Shown: positions 44,061-55,210 of the stretch, one piece after another
How the letters are laid out: each line of letters opens with the position of its first letter
How positions within the stretch are numbered: position 1 is the stretch's first letter
DNA from: Hippasteria phrygiana
Lineage: Eukaryota > Echinodermata > Asteroidea > Valvatida > Goniasteridae
Length of the DNA stretch: 64,000 nt
Reading direction: 5' to 3'
Assembly: GCA_037893225.1 (NCBI GenBank)
Contig: JAZGUH010000488.1
Coordinates: forward strand, 1,116,001 to 1,180,000
The notes under the pieces: generated by a model
Databases searched by the model: none
What the model was told of the DNA's origin: nothing
The model's input: the letters and a program-made list of their open reading frames with translations, nothing else
Program-made: the position numbers and the translations under genes

Positions 44061-45592
44061 TTAGCTCCTATATTCTTTCACATAAATGAGAAAAATGTGT
44101 GACGTCATCATGACGTTATGAAAAAATTGCTTTTTTAAACACATATAAGGGTACGTCCGATTGTCATAAAAATTGGTGGGTAGGTAGATACTGCTACTAG
44201 CATGTAAAATCCAAAGTGACGTCATGATGACGTTATCGGCTGATTTTCTATGATTTGTTTTGTTCTATCCCAAATCCCATACTGTACACTACATTTGAAA
44301 GAGCCACTTTGGTCACTAAACAATCTCAGATCTTAATCAGACTTAACACAAACATACACCCCAAGCTGATATTGTATGCCGAAGAGTGAAGTCATGATGA
44401 CGTCATCTTGTGTGTAAAGTGACATAAACTTCTAGGTAAAATTTTTGAGTTTGAATTTTAGGTCCTACTAACCTAAGATCTTTATTACATTTACCATACA
44501 CATTCGCTGTATACAAAATGACCCTAGTTTGTTTTTGTCTTCTCTTTATAATAAATTCAATAGTGGAAATTACGGAAAAGCCCTCTGTTCTGTTGACCAA
44601 CAGACAGACAGAGCTCTAGTTTTCTATATCTTCATCATATTTTAGTTCTATCCCAAATCCTATAGACTTTGTACACGAATTATGTCAGTGGCACTTTGGT
44701 GACTAAACAACCTCAGAACTTAATCAAACTTAACACAAACATAGACCCTAAGCTGAAATTGTATGCCGAAGAGTGACGTCACGATGACGTCATCACATGA
44801 TTTTTTATGAATTTTTGAATTTATAGAATTGTAACATTCTTGTTAATATATGTAGCGAACAAAACAAGATATTTTCAAAATTCTTTTTGTTATAGCATTG
44901 GTATGTCTCAAAGATATGTCCTAAAAGGGAAAAATTTAGTAACGTCATGATAACGTCATCAAAAAAGTAAAAATGTTAAACGCATGTCAGGGTCGGTCCG
45001 ATTATACAAATGTATACATTGAATTTTTCTCTACCTAATTCCAACCTTTTCTTGATCGTGGCTCACTCAAGTAAGAAATAACAGCCATTTGAAAATTTAG
45101 ACTAAATTCAATGTAACACAAAGGAATTCTGGGAAGGGTAGATAACCATGGCTAAAATGTGCATGCTGTTTATAAAAGGGGTTGATTTCTAGTCTTTTTT
45201 CATGTCGCTAGACTATTGCCCATAGCATTTGTAAACGTTTTCTTTCTTACCAGCCACTTTGGCTACTGTTAAACTTGGCAGACACTTACACCAACCGCTC
45301 ACAATGTGTGCCGAACTTTTACGTCATGATGACGTCAACACATGTCACGTGACGTCATGTTAAAGGTGCATTATTCAAGGGCCCATATCTAGAGAACGGT
45401 AGGTCCGATGGCATTCATACCTGGTATGTTGGTAGATCAGCTCATGTTATAGATGAAAATTGAGGTGACGTCATGATGACGTCATCATACGATTTTATAG
45501 TAATGTTTAAGTTTATTAACTTTAAAATTTGTTCAAGCCATATCTTGTCAACAGAACATGCTAAATTCAAAATTATTTTTGTAATAGCTTTG
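44061..45592. repeat. ~1.48-kb tandem duplication, copy 1
   Basis: Bounded by GTTAGCTCCTATATT at 44061 and 45597. All landmarks recur ~1475 bp downstream (for example ACAGACAGACAGAGCTC at 44601 and 46078). Short frames at 44403 and 45880 are duplicates without domains. Confidence 0.85.
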
Positions 45593-47066
45593 TTAGCTCC
45601 TATATTGCTTTTTAAACACATATAAGGGTGCGTCCGATTGTCATAAAAATTGGTGGGTAGGTAGATACTGCTACTAGCATGTAAAATCCAAAGTGACGTC
45701 ATGATGACGTTATCGGCTGATTTTCTATGATTTTTTTTGTTCTATCCCAAATCCCATACTGTACACTACATTTGAAAGGGCAACTTTGGTCACTAAAAAA
45801 TCTCAGATCTTAATCAGACTTAACACAAACATACACCCTAAGCTGATATTGTATGCCGAAGAGTGACGTCATGATGACGTCATCGTGTGTGTAAAGTGAC
45901 ATAAACTTCTACGTAAAATTTTAGAGTTTGAATTTTAGGTCCTACTAACCTAAGATCTTTATTACATTTACTATACACATTCGCTGTATAAAAGATGACC
46001 CTATTTTGTTTTTGTCTTCTCTTGATAATAAATTCAATAGTGAAAATAACGGAAAAGCCCTCTGTTCTGTTGACCAACAGACAGACAGAGCTCTAGTTCT
46101 TTATATCTTCTTCTTATTTTAGTTATATCCCAAATTCCATAGACTTTGTACACGAATTTTGTCAGCGGCACTTTGGTCACTAAACAACCTTAGATCTTAA
46201 TCAAACTTAACACAAACATAGACCCTAAGCTGAAATTGTATGCCGAAGAGTGACGTCACGATGACGTCATCACATGATTTTTTATGAATTTTTGAATATA
46301 TAAAATCGTTACATTCTTTTCAATATATATAGCGAACAAAACAAGATATTTTCAAAATTCTTTTTGTTATAGCATTGGTATGTCTCAAAGATATGTCCTA
46401 AAAGGGAAACATTTTGTGACGTCATGATAACGTCATCAAAAAAGTTAAAAATTTTAAACGCATTTTAGGGTCGGTCCGATTATAAAAATGAATACATTGA
46501 ATTTTTCTCTACCTAATTCCAAAAACTTCATGATCGTGGCTCACTCAAGTAAGAAATAACAGCCATTTGAACATTTAGACCAAATTCAATATAACACAAA
46601 GGAATTCTGGGAAGGGTAGATAACCATTGCTAAAATGTGCATGCTGTTTATAAAAAGGGTTGATTTCAAGTCGCTAGACTATTGCCCATAGCATTTGTAA
46701 ACGTTTTCTTTCTTACCAGCCACTTGGCTACTTTTAAACTTGGCAGACACTTACACCAACCGCTCACAATTTGTGCCGAACTTTTACGTCATGTTGACGT
46801 CATTACATGTTACGTGACGTCATGTTAAAGGTGCATTTTTCAAGGGCCCATATCTAGAGAACGGTAGGTCCGATTGCATTTATACCTGGTATGTTGGTAG
46901 ATCAGCTCATGTTATAGATGAAAATTGAGGTGACGTCATGATGACGTCATCATACGATTTTATAGTAATGTTTAAGTTTTTCAATCTTTAAGTTTCTTAA
47001 AGCCATATCTCATCAACACAACATGCTAATTTCTAAATTCTTTTTGTAATAGCTTTGTTAGCTCCT
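45593..47066. repeat. ~1.48-kb tandem duplication, copy 2
   Basis: Second copy, ending at another GTTAGCTCCTATATT near 47057. It is diverged by scattered point changes and small indels from copy 1. Confidence 0.85.
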
Positions 47067-47163
47067 ATATTCTTTCACAAAAATGTGAACAATGTGTGAA
47101 GTTATCAAGACGTCATCAAAATTGTGCTTTTTTAACACATAAGGGTACGTTTGATGGTCAATA

Positions 47164-47658
47164 TGTGCTCAACATAACAATCCACTGTGCTAGTGCAGTA
47201 GACATGAATAGAGAAGACAATTTGGCAATGCACAAAACACGCAAGAGAAAACTTCCCTAATAGCCGAGTTGAAGATCCAAATGCTGCCACAACAGCCTGA
47301 CACCTCCTCCTTATGCTGCTAACCAGCCTCCTCACTCGATCCTGCGGTATGGCGTTCCATTCCTCCGTCAAGATTTGTCGCAGCTGAACCAAAGTTGTTG
47401 CATCAGTCACTCTCTTGCGCACAGAACGACCCAGCTGTTCCCATAAATGCAAGATACCAACATCAAATGACCACTTTGAAAAAAGAGTCCAGAACCAGAG
47501 AGTCACTGTGCATTTATCCATGCTCAACCACCTGTTCAATTCCTGTTCTTATTCAATACAAATCAAAGGCATTCAAATCAATATCACTAATGGCCAGTTC
47601 AAAATCAATACCTGTAATTGTCATATCTAAGCACAGTGGATTGTTCTGTTGAGCACAG
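47164..47658 (-). mobile_element. Tc1/mariner-type remnant with 28-bp terminal repeats
   Basis: TGTGCTCAACATAACAATCC at 47164 and its reverse complement GGATTGTTCTGTTGAGCACA ending at 47658 match with one difference. Between them is the 3' end of a Tc1-type transposase gene on the minus strand. At about 495 bp it is an internally deleted copy. Following sequence to about 47858 (ending AAACTTTTTTGAGGAG) resembles another Tc1-family end. Confidence 0.72.
47232..47460 (-). pseudogene. Tc1-type transposase C-terminal fragment
   Basis: The segment HLWEQLGRSVRKR, then EEWNAIPQDRVRRLVSS and RRRCQAVVAAFG, is the conserved C-terminus of Tc1 transposases. The position of the last catalytic acidic residue, normally just before HLW, is occupied by leucine here (GILHLWEQLG). 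The N-terminal DNA-binding and most of the catalytic domain are absent. A dead relic. Confidence 0.82.
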
Positions 47659-47858
47659 ATTTTGCACATTTTGTTTGTGACCCTACCATCATCTCAAGAC
47701 AATATTTCAGCTCTGGAACAAGCTATTGTTACAAATGAGGTATTATCGTAAAGCAGAATAAACAAGCTCTTTATTGATACACAACATAATATGACCAATC
47801 CCCAAATAACTCAAGAAATACAGGGTTGAAAAAAGATTCCAAACTTTTTTGAGGAGTC

Positions 47859-48900
47859 TATATGGATATGCTCTATGTATCCACCAAGTTTGATTACAAT
47901 TGAACCTTGTTTTGTGTTACAAAAAACACATAAGTATGATGACGCAACAAATGACCCAACTTTGTGCACATCTATACCAAAGCAATCACAACAATTATTT
48001 TAAAATGTTATGATTATGTCATTGTAATATGCACACCTTTGAATTATGTAAATGTATGTGTGTCTATCTGATTGAAGGAGGTTGAGGTTGAAAAGAAGCG
48101 ATTAGAAATATCATGTATAATTGTAATATGGCTTCCAGAATAGAACATTCTGAAGAACTAAACAAAATCGATTGAATCGGAACAGTTAAATATGTTTCTT
48201 TCTGTTTTCAGAACATGCGGCTTTTCCACACTTTTGCATAAAATGATCATGACGTCGTAAACACGCAAACAAGTCTTTAACACGCAAAGCATGGCATGGG
48301 TTTCATGTATGTTGCGTGCACGGTTTGCAAGCATGTATACCTTGTGTGTATACCTGTATTATTTAGAACATACTAGTGAGGACAAAAAAGAGAGTATAAT
48401 AAAGGGAACAATACTGTTCTCACGAATTTTTTTTTCTGGAAGGTGTCCTCACACGTAAACGTGTGCTTAGTCTATGGGGATGGGTTAGTGTGTATATAGG
48501 AACAATAAAAAGTCCTGACCAGGATGAGGCATCCTCATCGTAGTTGCAGTTTTTGAGATACTGGACTATAAAAATGAACATTAAGTCCATGTCGCGTTAA
48601 AGTCAATCACATCATCGTGATGTCATTATAGACAACATTCCATTATAGACAATATTCTGACAAGAATATGAAATATTCTAGTTGAAAAAAATTAGACGAT
48701 GACGTTATCATAACGCCACTTAAGTTCCCTCTATAACCCGTCCCTGTCGACACATTTAATTCGATATTGGACCTGAAAAATGCCCCCTGTAAGTTAATGT
48801 AACGTAAAACCTGATGACGTTAAAATGACGTTATCAATACGTTTTTGTTAGGTAGGCCCCTATCTACGCTATGAGGTCTTATAACAGTTTCAAAAGTGTT
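47859..48900 (+). repeat. Module copy, partial
   Basis: Matches 32703-33150 (GGATATGCTCTATGTATCCA, ATTGAACCTTGTTTTGTGTT, GAACATGCGGCTTTTCC) and then 23190-23600. No TATA segment is included. Confidence 0.75.
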
Positions 48901-48901
48901 T

Positions 48902-49531
48902 AAATTCTGAGCACAAAATTAAACGCAAATATGTAATGCTTTATAAATATTTCGACACGTTTATGAATAAACACTAAGCACATGTTTATATTAAAATACT
49001 GAGTTAATTTCTATTAGCACTATGTGTTTTTACGTAAACGTATCAACATGTTTAATGATACTGTTTAGTTTCTGAATACAATGTACTTTTGTTTATGTCA
49101 TACACACTCATCCGCGTTTTTGCATCCCTGTGGAGACATGGCATTGTTCTCCCCTTTGTCCCTGTACTTAAGCATACCCCCATAGACTTTGTACAAACAA
49201 TTCCTTGTGGAGACAACCTAACCCATAGAATTGCCTAATTGTACGGTATATCTCTCCACTTTGACTTGTTTAAAGCCTGTAACACTTTATAAACGCTTCA
49301 ACGCATTTAAAGTGAAATTTGATGTTTAAGTATTAAACACTCCTTTAAATCACAAGAGCGTGTTTTTAAAATTTCCTTTTTTTAAATCTAGAATGGGCCT
49401 ATGTAGTCATGTTGCACTTGCACCACTTTTGACTGAAAACTAAACCTAAGCTAGGCCTGTCCGTTGAACAACATTTCATAAAGTGTTATATTATTCTTCA
49501 TCACTATTAAATCTGGCTCGTCAAAAAGCAT
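48902..49531 (+). repeat. TTTAAAC-rich repeat, copy 2 (empty Harbinger site)
   Basis: Contains the uninterrupted target CACTATGTGTTTTTACG at about 49018-49034, corresponding to the Harbinger insertion point in copy 1. It has its own ~145-bp insertion at 49112-49255 (GCGTTTTTGCATCCCTG...), a sequence that recurs near 54090. Confidence 0.85.
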
Positions 49532-50612
49532 ATTTATGCAATATTTTTGCAGTCCTTTTTAATATATATTTTTTTCTAATCCTTGTATGTGTATGTGTTG
49601 TTCTTGCAAACCCAACGTATTGTACACAACGCTATCCGAACACACAGAGCTTGTACACAAAGCTTGGCACTGTACATGTAGCTATAGCGGGTCATCGTTG
49701 GGACATGGCATTCTTTTTCCAAAAATAGTCCCCAAAACGCTCATGTTGAACCAAATGATTTCCTTCAAATGGTTACAGTTTAATAAAAAGACCTTCATCA
49801 TTAAATTTAGAGAAAAAATTGAAATGTCAAAAAAGCGTTTTTGAAACATAAACCATTTTTAGCGCAAATTATAGGGGTCAAGTTTCAAAACAACTAACAT
49901 TGTATAAACATACGTGGTCATGTCAGCATGCTTCATTGCAGGACAAAATGGAGCAATTTTGTAATAATAATGTTAGTAGAACCAAAAAATAACCATTAAA
50001 ATTAAGACTTGAAAACGGATATTTATTTTCACACTATTTCGAGCACCCATATTTTTCGATCGCACACGGCTTAGCCCCCAGCTGTCCGCCCCCACCCAAG
50101 TTTGGGGTTTTATATGGGCAGTAAAAGTAAAATAAAAATTTCTGGTAGCAGAAAATTTTATCTTTAAAAACAGGTGTCCCGTCTTGTAAAAACCTTAATT
50201 ATACCTGCAAGCAGAAAAAGAGAAAATTGGGGTTGTTCCCTTTTAGGGCTTCATAAAAGTCGTCAAAGTAACACCAACATTTTTGTTACCAGAAAATTGA
50301 CATTTAAAAAAGTTCGCGACTTAAAAAATTAAAAAGTCTGCTTGCACTGAGAAAATTTGAAAAATAGGGTAGTCCATTTTTTTGGGATTCATATTTGCTG
50401 TCGTTCTGATTTTACGGGTTGACTGTGGCCTGAATTGCAATTCCATCATTTCACCAGAAGCGGCCGCCAAATAAAGTGGCTGCCGCCAGATAAACGGTAC
50501 AAAAAAGTTTTCTCGCGTTTGCAAAAAATATATGCATTCCTTTTTAGTGGCACTATCCGGCTTCCGTATAAACAGGTAGCAAATCACAAATAAAAAGTCA
50601 GCCGTAAAATTA
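49532..50612. other. No gene seen
   Basis: AT-rich, unassigned. Short open frames lack domains and repeat structure is not evident. Confidence 0.55.
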
Positions 50613-50842
50613 GGGCATTATAACGCCGTAATACGCCGTAAAATTAGGACGTTATAACGCAGTAAAACAAGGGCGTTATAACGCCGTATTACAGCGTTAT
50701 AACGCCGTAATAGGGCGTTATAACGCTGTATTACAGCGTTATAACGCCGTAAAAGTAGGGCGTTATAACGCCCTACATTTAGGGCGTTATAACGCTGTAA
50801 TACGGCGTTATAACGCCCTATTACGGCGTTATAACGCCGTAA
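50613..50842. repeat. ~21-bp palindromic array centred on CGTTATAACG
   Basis: About ten units of GGGCGTTATAACGCCGTAATA type. Every unit contains the 10-bp palindrome CGTTATAACG, and flanks alternate between GGG...CCC, AG...CT and TAC...GTA forms. Confidence 0.93.
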
Positions 50843-51016
50843 GAAAAAAATATTTGTTCTTGGCGGAAATCAGCCACCGTAGTTTTCATTTCATTGAAAA
50901 TGAATTATACTGTTGCAAACTGCTGACTGACTGAATGGACCTGAAATATACAAATAAAAAAATTAGCTGGCCTGTATGGCATGTCAAACGTTGCAATATT
51001 CGATAATCTACGTATT

Positions 51017-51480
51017 TTTGTGCGATGTTCAAATATATATGTGCGATGTTTGTCATTATGTGCGATGTTCAAGTATATATGTGCGATGTTTGTCATTATA
51101 TGTGCGATGTTCCAATTTATATGTGCGTTGTTCCAATTTATATGTGCGATGTTCCAATTTATATGTGTGCGATGTTCCAATTTATATGTGCGATGTTCCA
51201 ATTTATATGTGCGATGTTCCAATTTATATGTGCGATGTTCAAATATATAATTTTATGCGATGTTTTGTCATATATGTGCAATGTTTGTCATTATATATGC
51301 GATGTTCAAATGTATGTGTGCGATGTTTGTTATTATATGTACGATGTTCAAATATATGCGATGTTTGTCATACATGTGCGATGTTCAAATGTATATGTGC
51401 GATGTTCAAATGTATATGTGCGATGTTTGTCATATATTATGTGCGATGTTCAAATAATATGTGCGATGTTTTTCAATTTA
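51017..51480. repeat. Left-arm minisatellite of the fold-back element
   Basis: About 22 units of the word GTGCGATGTT followed by either CAAATATATAT or TGTCATTATAT or CCAATTTATAT. Repetitive translations (RCSNIYVRC) in all frames are artefacts. Confidence 0.93.
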
Positions 51481-52782
51481 TATTCAAAACCGGAATTGTG
51501 GGATATAGTATGGTTTCCAGACCGAAATAGTATAAATATATTCCTAATAAGTTACATCGGGGACCAGACTACTTAGGACGGTCTATCTGTTCCACTGACC
51601 TGGCTTGAAGCTATAGCCCGCGATTCAGACCGCGATTCGCAATAGGGCCTGCGATTCGCCTGATCAGAGCAGCCGCATGTTGAAAACTAGAATCCATTCG
51701 ACAAAAGGAGTTATTTTTTTAATGAAATCGCTGGATTCAGGCAACGAATTTTTGAGAAATGTCAAGAAATTACGTACCAATTTTTGCATGAAATTACAGA
51801 ATAGGTATGAGCAAAGCTGAACATATTATACTTAACATTGTTTTATTGGTCTTTTTTATTTAATAATTAGTCGTTCCGCGAGGGCCCATTTCAAAGGGTT
51901 CTCTACATCAATTCCTAAATTTCGGCTCAGCACAATAGCTTCAGTTTGTAAGAAAGTGTACCGCACATGTTTTAAAAATTCATATTTTTTTTCATATTCA
52001 TAATTGCCACCTTCCTGGGCACACTTAATTTCAGCAAGAGCTTATTGCAAGAATGGCTTCTGTTCCAATTAGCCGCTTAAAGACGGATAATTTCAATGAA
52101 TATCTGGAAATGCGGTATTCGGAGTTTCGTGTGAAATGCCGTCTTTGAAAGAAAGTGTACCACATGTATTTTGAAAACTTCATATTTTTCTTTCATATTC
52201 ATAATTCCCACCTTCCCGGGCACACTTAATTTCAGCAAGGGCCTTTTCCAAGAATGGCTTCTGTTTCAATTAGCCGCTTAAAGACTGACCATTTTTAAGA
52301 ATATTTGGAAATTGGTATTCGGAGTTTCATGTGAAATGCCGTCTTTGAGAGAAAGTGCCTGGGATCGGAAGGTTGGAATTATGAATATGAAAGAAAAATA
52401 TGTATTTTTCAAAATATGTGTGGTACACTTTTTTTTTAATTCTTCATTTCACACGAAACTCCAAATACCGCATTTCCAGATATTCATGAAAATGATCCGT
52501 CTTTAAAGGCAGTGTACATGATTGGTCATTGTTCATTGGTCATTGGTTAGTATGTTATAGGAAATATCATTCCACTGACCTGTTCAAAGTTTTGCGTTGT
52601 TGATGGAGAAAAAACGAGTGAAAAACGGCGCTCGTTTTCAACCGTCGGGCGGATAATAGCCTTTAGTCAAGGCGCGCGTGGCAATCTGGGCCCGGATATA
52701 TATGCCAAGGCGCCATCATGCCCGGGGCGCGCCACTTGTCCAGGTATCCAATCGCGTCTTGACTAACGGCCACAGGGCAGTT

Positions 52783-52814
52783 TTCCAACGATTTCCAGCT
52801 GGAAATCGTTGGAA
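52783..52814. repeat. Perfect 32-bp uninterrupted palindrome
   Basis: TTCCAACGATTTCCAG is directly followed by its exact reverse complement, with the centre between 52798 and 52799 and no spacer. It lies in the GC-rich centre of the fold-back element. Confidence 0.95.
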
Positions 52815-53529
52815 GACGATATAAATTTCCACTTTTCTTGACAACGACAGCACATCTGGTGCCATAATTTCACAGAATGATTGAGTCTATTATTAACTTA
52901 CAGTCTACAAAGGTATTTTGTAAAAATTCATTTAAAAAAATTAGAGAATTACCAATTGTGTACACTTTTTTTAAGCGACTAATTGGAACAGAAGCCATTC
53001 TTGGAATAGGCTCTTGCTGAAATTAAGTGTGCCCAGGAAGGTGGCAATTATAAATATGAAAGAAAAATATGAATTTTTAAAAACATGTGCGGTACACTTT
53101 CTTTCAAACAGAAGCTATTGTGCTGAGCAAAAAGGAATGTAGAGAACGACTAAATAATTCATTAAAAATGACCCATAAAAAAATGTTAAGTATAATATGT
53201 ACAGCTTTGCTCATACCTATTCTAAAATTTCATGCAAAATTGGTATTTAATTTCTTGACATTTTCTAAAAAATTCGTTATATCTAGCGATTTCATTAAGA
53301 AAAAACTCCTTTTGTCGAATGGATTCTAGTTTTTAATATGCGGCTGCTCTGATCGGGCGAATCGCGGGCCTTATTGCGAATCGCGGGCTAAATCGCGGGC
53401 TAGCTTCAGTGCAACAGATAGACCGTCCAAAGTAGTCTGGTCCCTGATGTAACTTATTAGGAATATTCATACTATTTCGGTCTGGAAACCATACTATATC
53501 CCACAATTCCGTTTTCGAATATGAATTGA

Positions 53530-53880
53530 AAAACATCGCACATATTATTTGAACATCGAACATATATGACAAACATCGCACATATAAATTTAAACATCGC
53601 ACATATAAATTTAAACATTGCACATATGACAAACATCGCATTTATATTTGAACATCGTACATATAATAACAAACATCGCACACATACATTTGAACATCGC
53701 ATATATAATGACAAACATCGCACATTTATGACAAAACATCGCATATATATTTGAACATCGCACATACAAATTGGAACATCGCACATATAAATTGGAACAT
53801 CGCACATATATATTTGAACATCGCACATAATGACAAACATCGCACATATATATTTGAACATTGCACAAAAATACGTAGAT
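53530..53880. repeat. Right-arm minisatellite of the fold-back element
   Basis: Reverse-complement version of the left array (AACATCGCACATATAAATT units), with about 16 units and a different order. Confidence 0.92.
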
Positions 53881-53932
53881 TATCGAATATTGCAACGTTT
53901 GACATGCCATACAGGCCTGACCTTTCGAACTT

Positions 53933-53980
53933 AAGCAAGTTCTTTCTCAAAGGCAAATGCCTTTGAGAAAGAACTTGCTT
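53933..53980. repeat. Perfect 23-bp stem with 2-nt spacer at fold-back right end
   Basis: AAGCAAGTTCTTTCTCAAAG and its complement, joined by GGCAAATGCC. Pairing continues imperfectly outward to GGCCTGAC...GTCAGGCC, giving ~40 bp in all. One half of this sequence occurs alone at 40840-40890. Confidence 0.93.
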
Positions 53981-54011
53981 AGGTTGGAAATGTCAGGCCA
54001 GCTAATTTTTT

Positions 54012-55113
54012 GATTCATTTCATTGAGACAGATACAATACAGTTACCAGACTATTTTCGCAGCGCACACACAAATCCATCTACATTTCTGCGTTTTTGCA
54101 TCCCTGGAGACATGGCATTAACCCAACTTCCATCAGTGGCATGTAGGAACACATGGACAGACTGAAAATAATCAATCATACAAAGCATACGTATTACTTC
54201 TACATGTAGGCCTAGTATTACAACTTGAAAGCAGGAGTGGAAAGAGTTCCACAGCCGCAGCCAGCCACCACTTATTTTCCATTTTTTTTAAGTTGGCTTA
54301 TGACAACTACCCAAAATTGAACATATGAAGAATAAACACCAATTTAGGAGGGCAACATTTTTTTTACACATTTTTCGTGCCAACTAATATGCGACTTTTT
54401 CGGTCATGGCTTATAGCATGGAGAGGTAGGAAATACCTCCATGCTTATAGACTTTGTGCACGAGGTTTTAGGTGGTGGACGGATTTATGCACTTTTATGT
54501 TTTATTCCTCCATTGGTAACACCATCATTTCTGTGGGCGTTAACGTTATTTCATTTGAGAGCATACATTTCTCAGAACATCGCCATTTTAACACTTTTAG
54601 GGCGATTTTCCACACACAATTAATCAGTAATAAAATGAAAGCTTGCAGGATATGTACTCACCAAAATTCAAGATGCGTGTTCACGAAGAGCATGGAGGAA
54701 CGCATGGCCGAACAAATTGTTAGTAATGAAAACAAATTAATTGTCATGTTGTTAAAGTCCGTTGGTAAATCCCAGGGTTAACACCACTGACAGTTTTTGC
54801 AGTACTCGAGACAAACGCCTCCTATGTGCGCTATGCATCAAACTGCGTAATGCAAGACCCAATGCCATATTAAACTGCAGCTGTGATAAACCGGAAAAAA
54901 ATTATGCACTCAAATTAATCGTGATAAAGGAACCTATTGGGTTTTTATTTACTTGTAAAGGTTTCTCCTAAATCATATTTACCTGCAAAACAAAATATCA
55001 ACATTTTGAAAACAAAACCTTTGACCGGATTGACAAGTGTGCGAATTTAAACATTGTTTCATTACATTGACATTTACAACTACATGGGACTTCTACTTTA
55101 TTTTCGCGTTTAG
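54012..55113. other. No recognised gene; region upstream of the ODC-like exons
   Basis: The missing N-terminal exon(s) of the ODC-like gene could lie here, but none is identifiable. An open frame of 134 codons at 54377-54781 has no known domain. An imperfect hairpin GCATGGAGAGGTAGGAAATAC lies near 54417. A 54090 stretch (GCGTTTTTGCATCCCTG) repeats sequence at 49115. Confidence 0.45.
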
Positions 55114-55210
55114 GATCTAGAAGACCCGTTTATCATATATGACCTCGGTGATGTAATAGCTAAAAACAACTTGTGGAGGGAGCTACTGCCCGATGTTCAC
55201 ACATTCTACG
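55114..55210 (+). CDS. ODC: ODC-like exon a
   Basis: 97 nt after acceptor TTTAG, ending at donor GTAAAT. Encodes DLEDPFIIYDLGDVIAKNNL and ends ...VHTFY plus one base. This matches the start of the ODC barrel domain (FYVxDLGDI...PFY). The junction phase fits the next exon. Confidence 0.88.

Larger units (their letters stand above)
42640..47066. repeat. Field of paired TGACGTCA palindromes with GGCTTTTCCG hairpins
   Basis: The phrase GTGACGTCATGATGACGTCATC and close variants recur more than fifteen times at irregular 100-250-bp spacing (for example 42790, 43073, 43230, 43449, 44217, 44777, 45323, 45468, 45868, 46251, 46932). Stock phrases between them recur (GGTGGGTAGGTAGATA, CCATATCTC, GGGTACGTCCGAT). 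Hairpin borders such as TTTTCCGACACTCCGTCGGAAAA lie near 42676. No coding potential. A second field occurs at 57.9-59.2 kb. Confidence 0.85.
50955..54011. mobile_element. 3-kb fold-back (FB/TU-like) element
   Basis: The outer ends AAAATTAGCTGGCCTG and CAGGCCAGCTAATTTT are inverted. The two arms (about 50955-52030 and 52950-54011) pair over roughly 1 kb, each containing an array of GTGCGATGTTCAAATATATA-type units in opposite orientation, then GGAATTGTGGGATATAGTAT, then CATTCGACAAAAGGAG. The centre has further nested inversions. No transposase gene is present. The architecture is that of fold-back elements such as Drosophila FB and sea-urchin TU. Confidence 0.9.

Noticed and set aside
44403..46077. 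Duplicate 65-codon frames on the minus strand
   Set aside because: Copies within the 1.48-kb tandem duplication; no domain or codon bias.
50613..50842. CRISPR-like regularity
   Set aside because: Units are contiguous tandem palindromes without unique spacers, and the sequence is metazoan.
50905..51576. Cys/Met/Tyr-rich open frames here and at 53333-53966
   Set aside because: Artefacts of the GTGCGATGTT arrays in the fold-back arms.
54377..54781. 134-codon frame upstream of the ODC-like exons as a possible first exon
   Set aside because: No similarity to the ODC N-terminus and no donor site at a fitting phase before 55114 that I can support.
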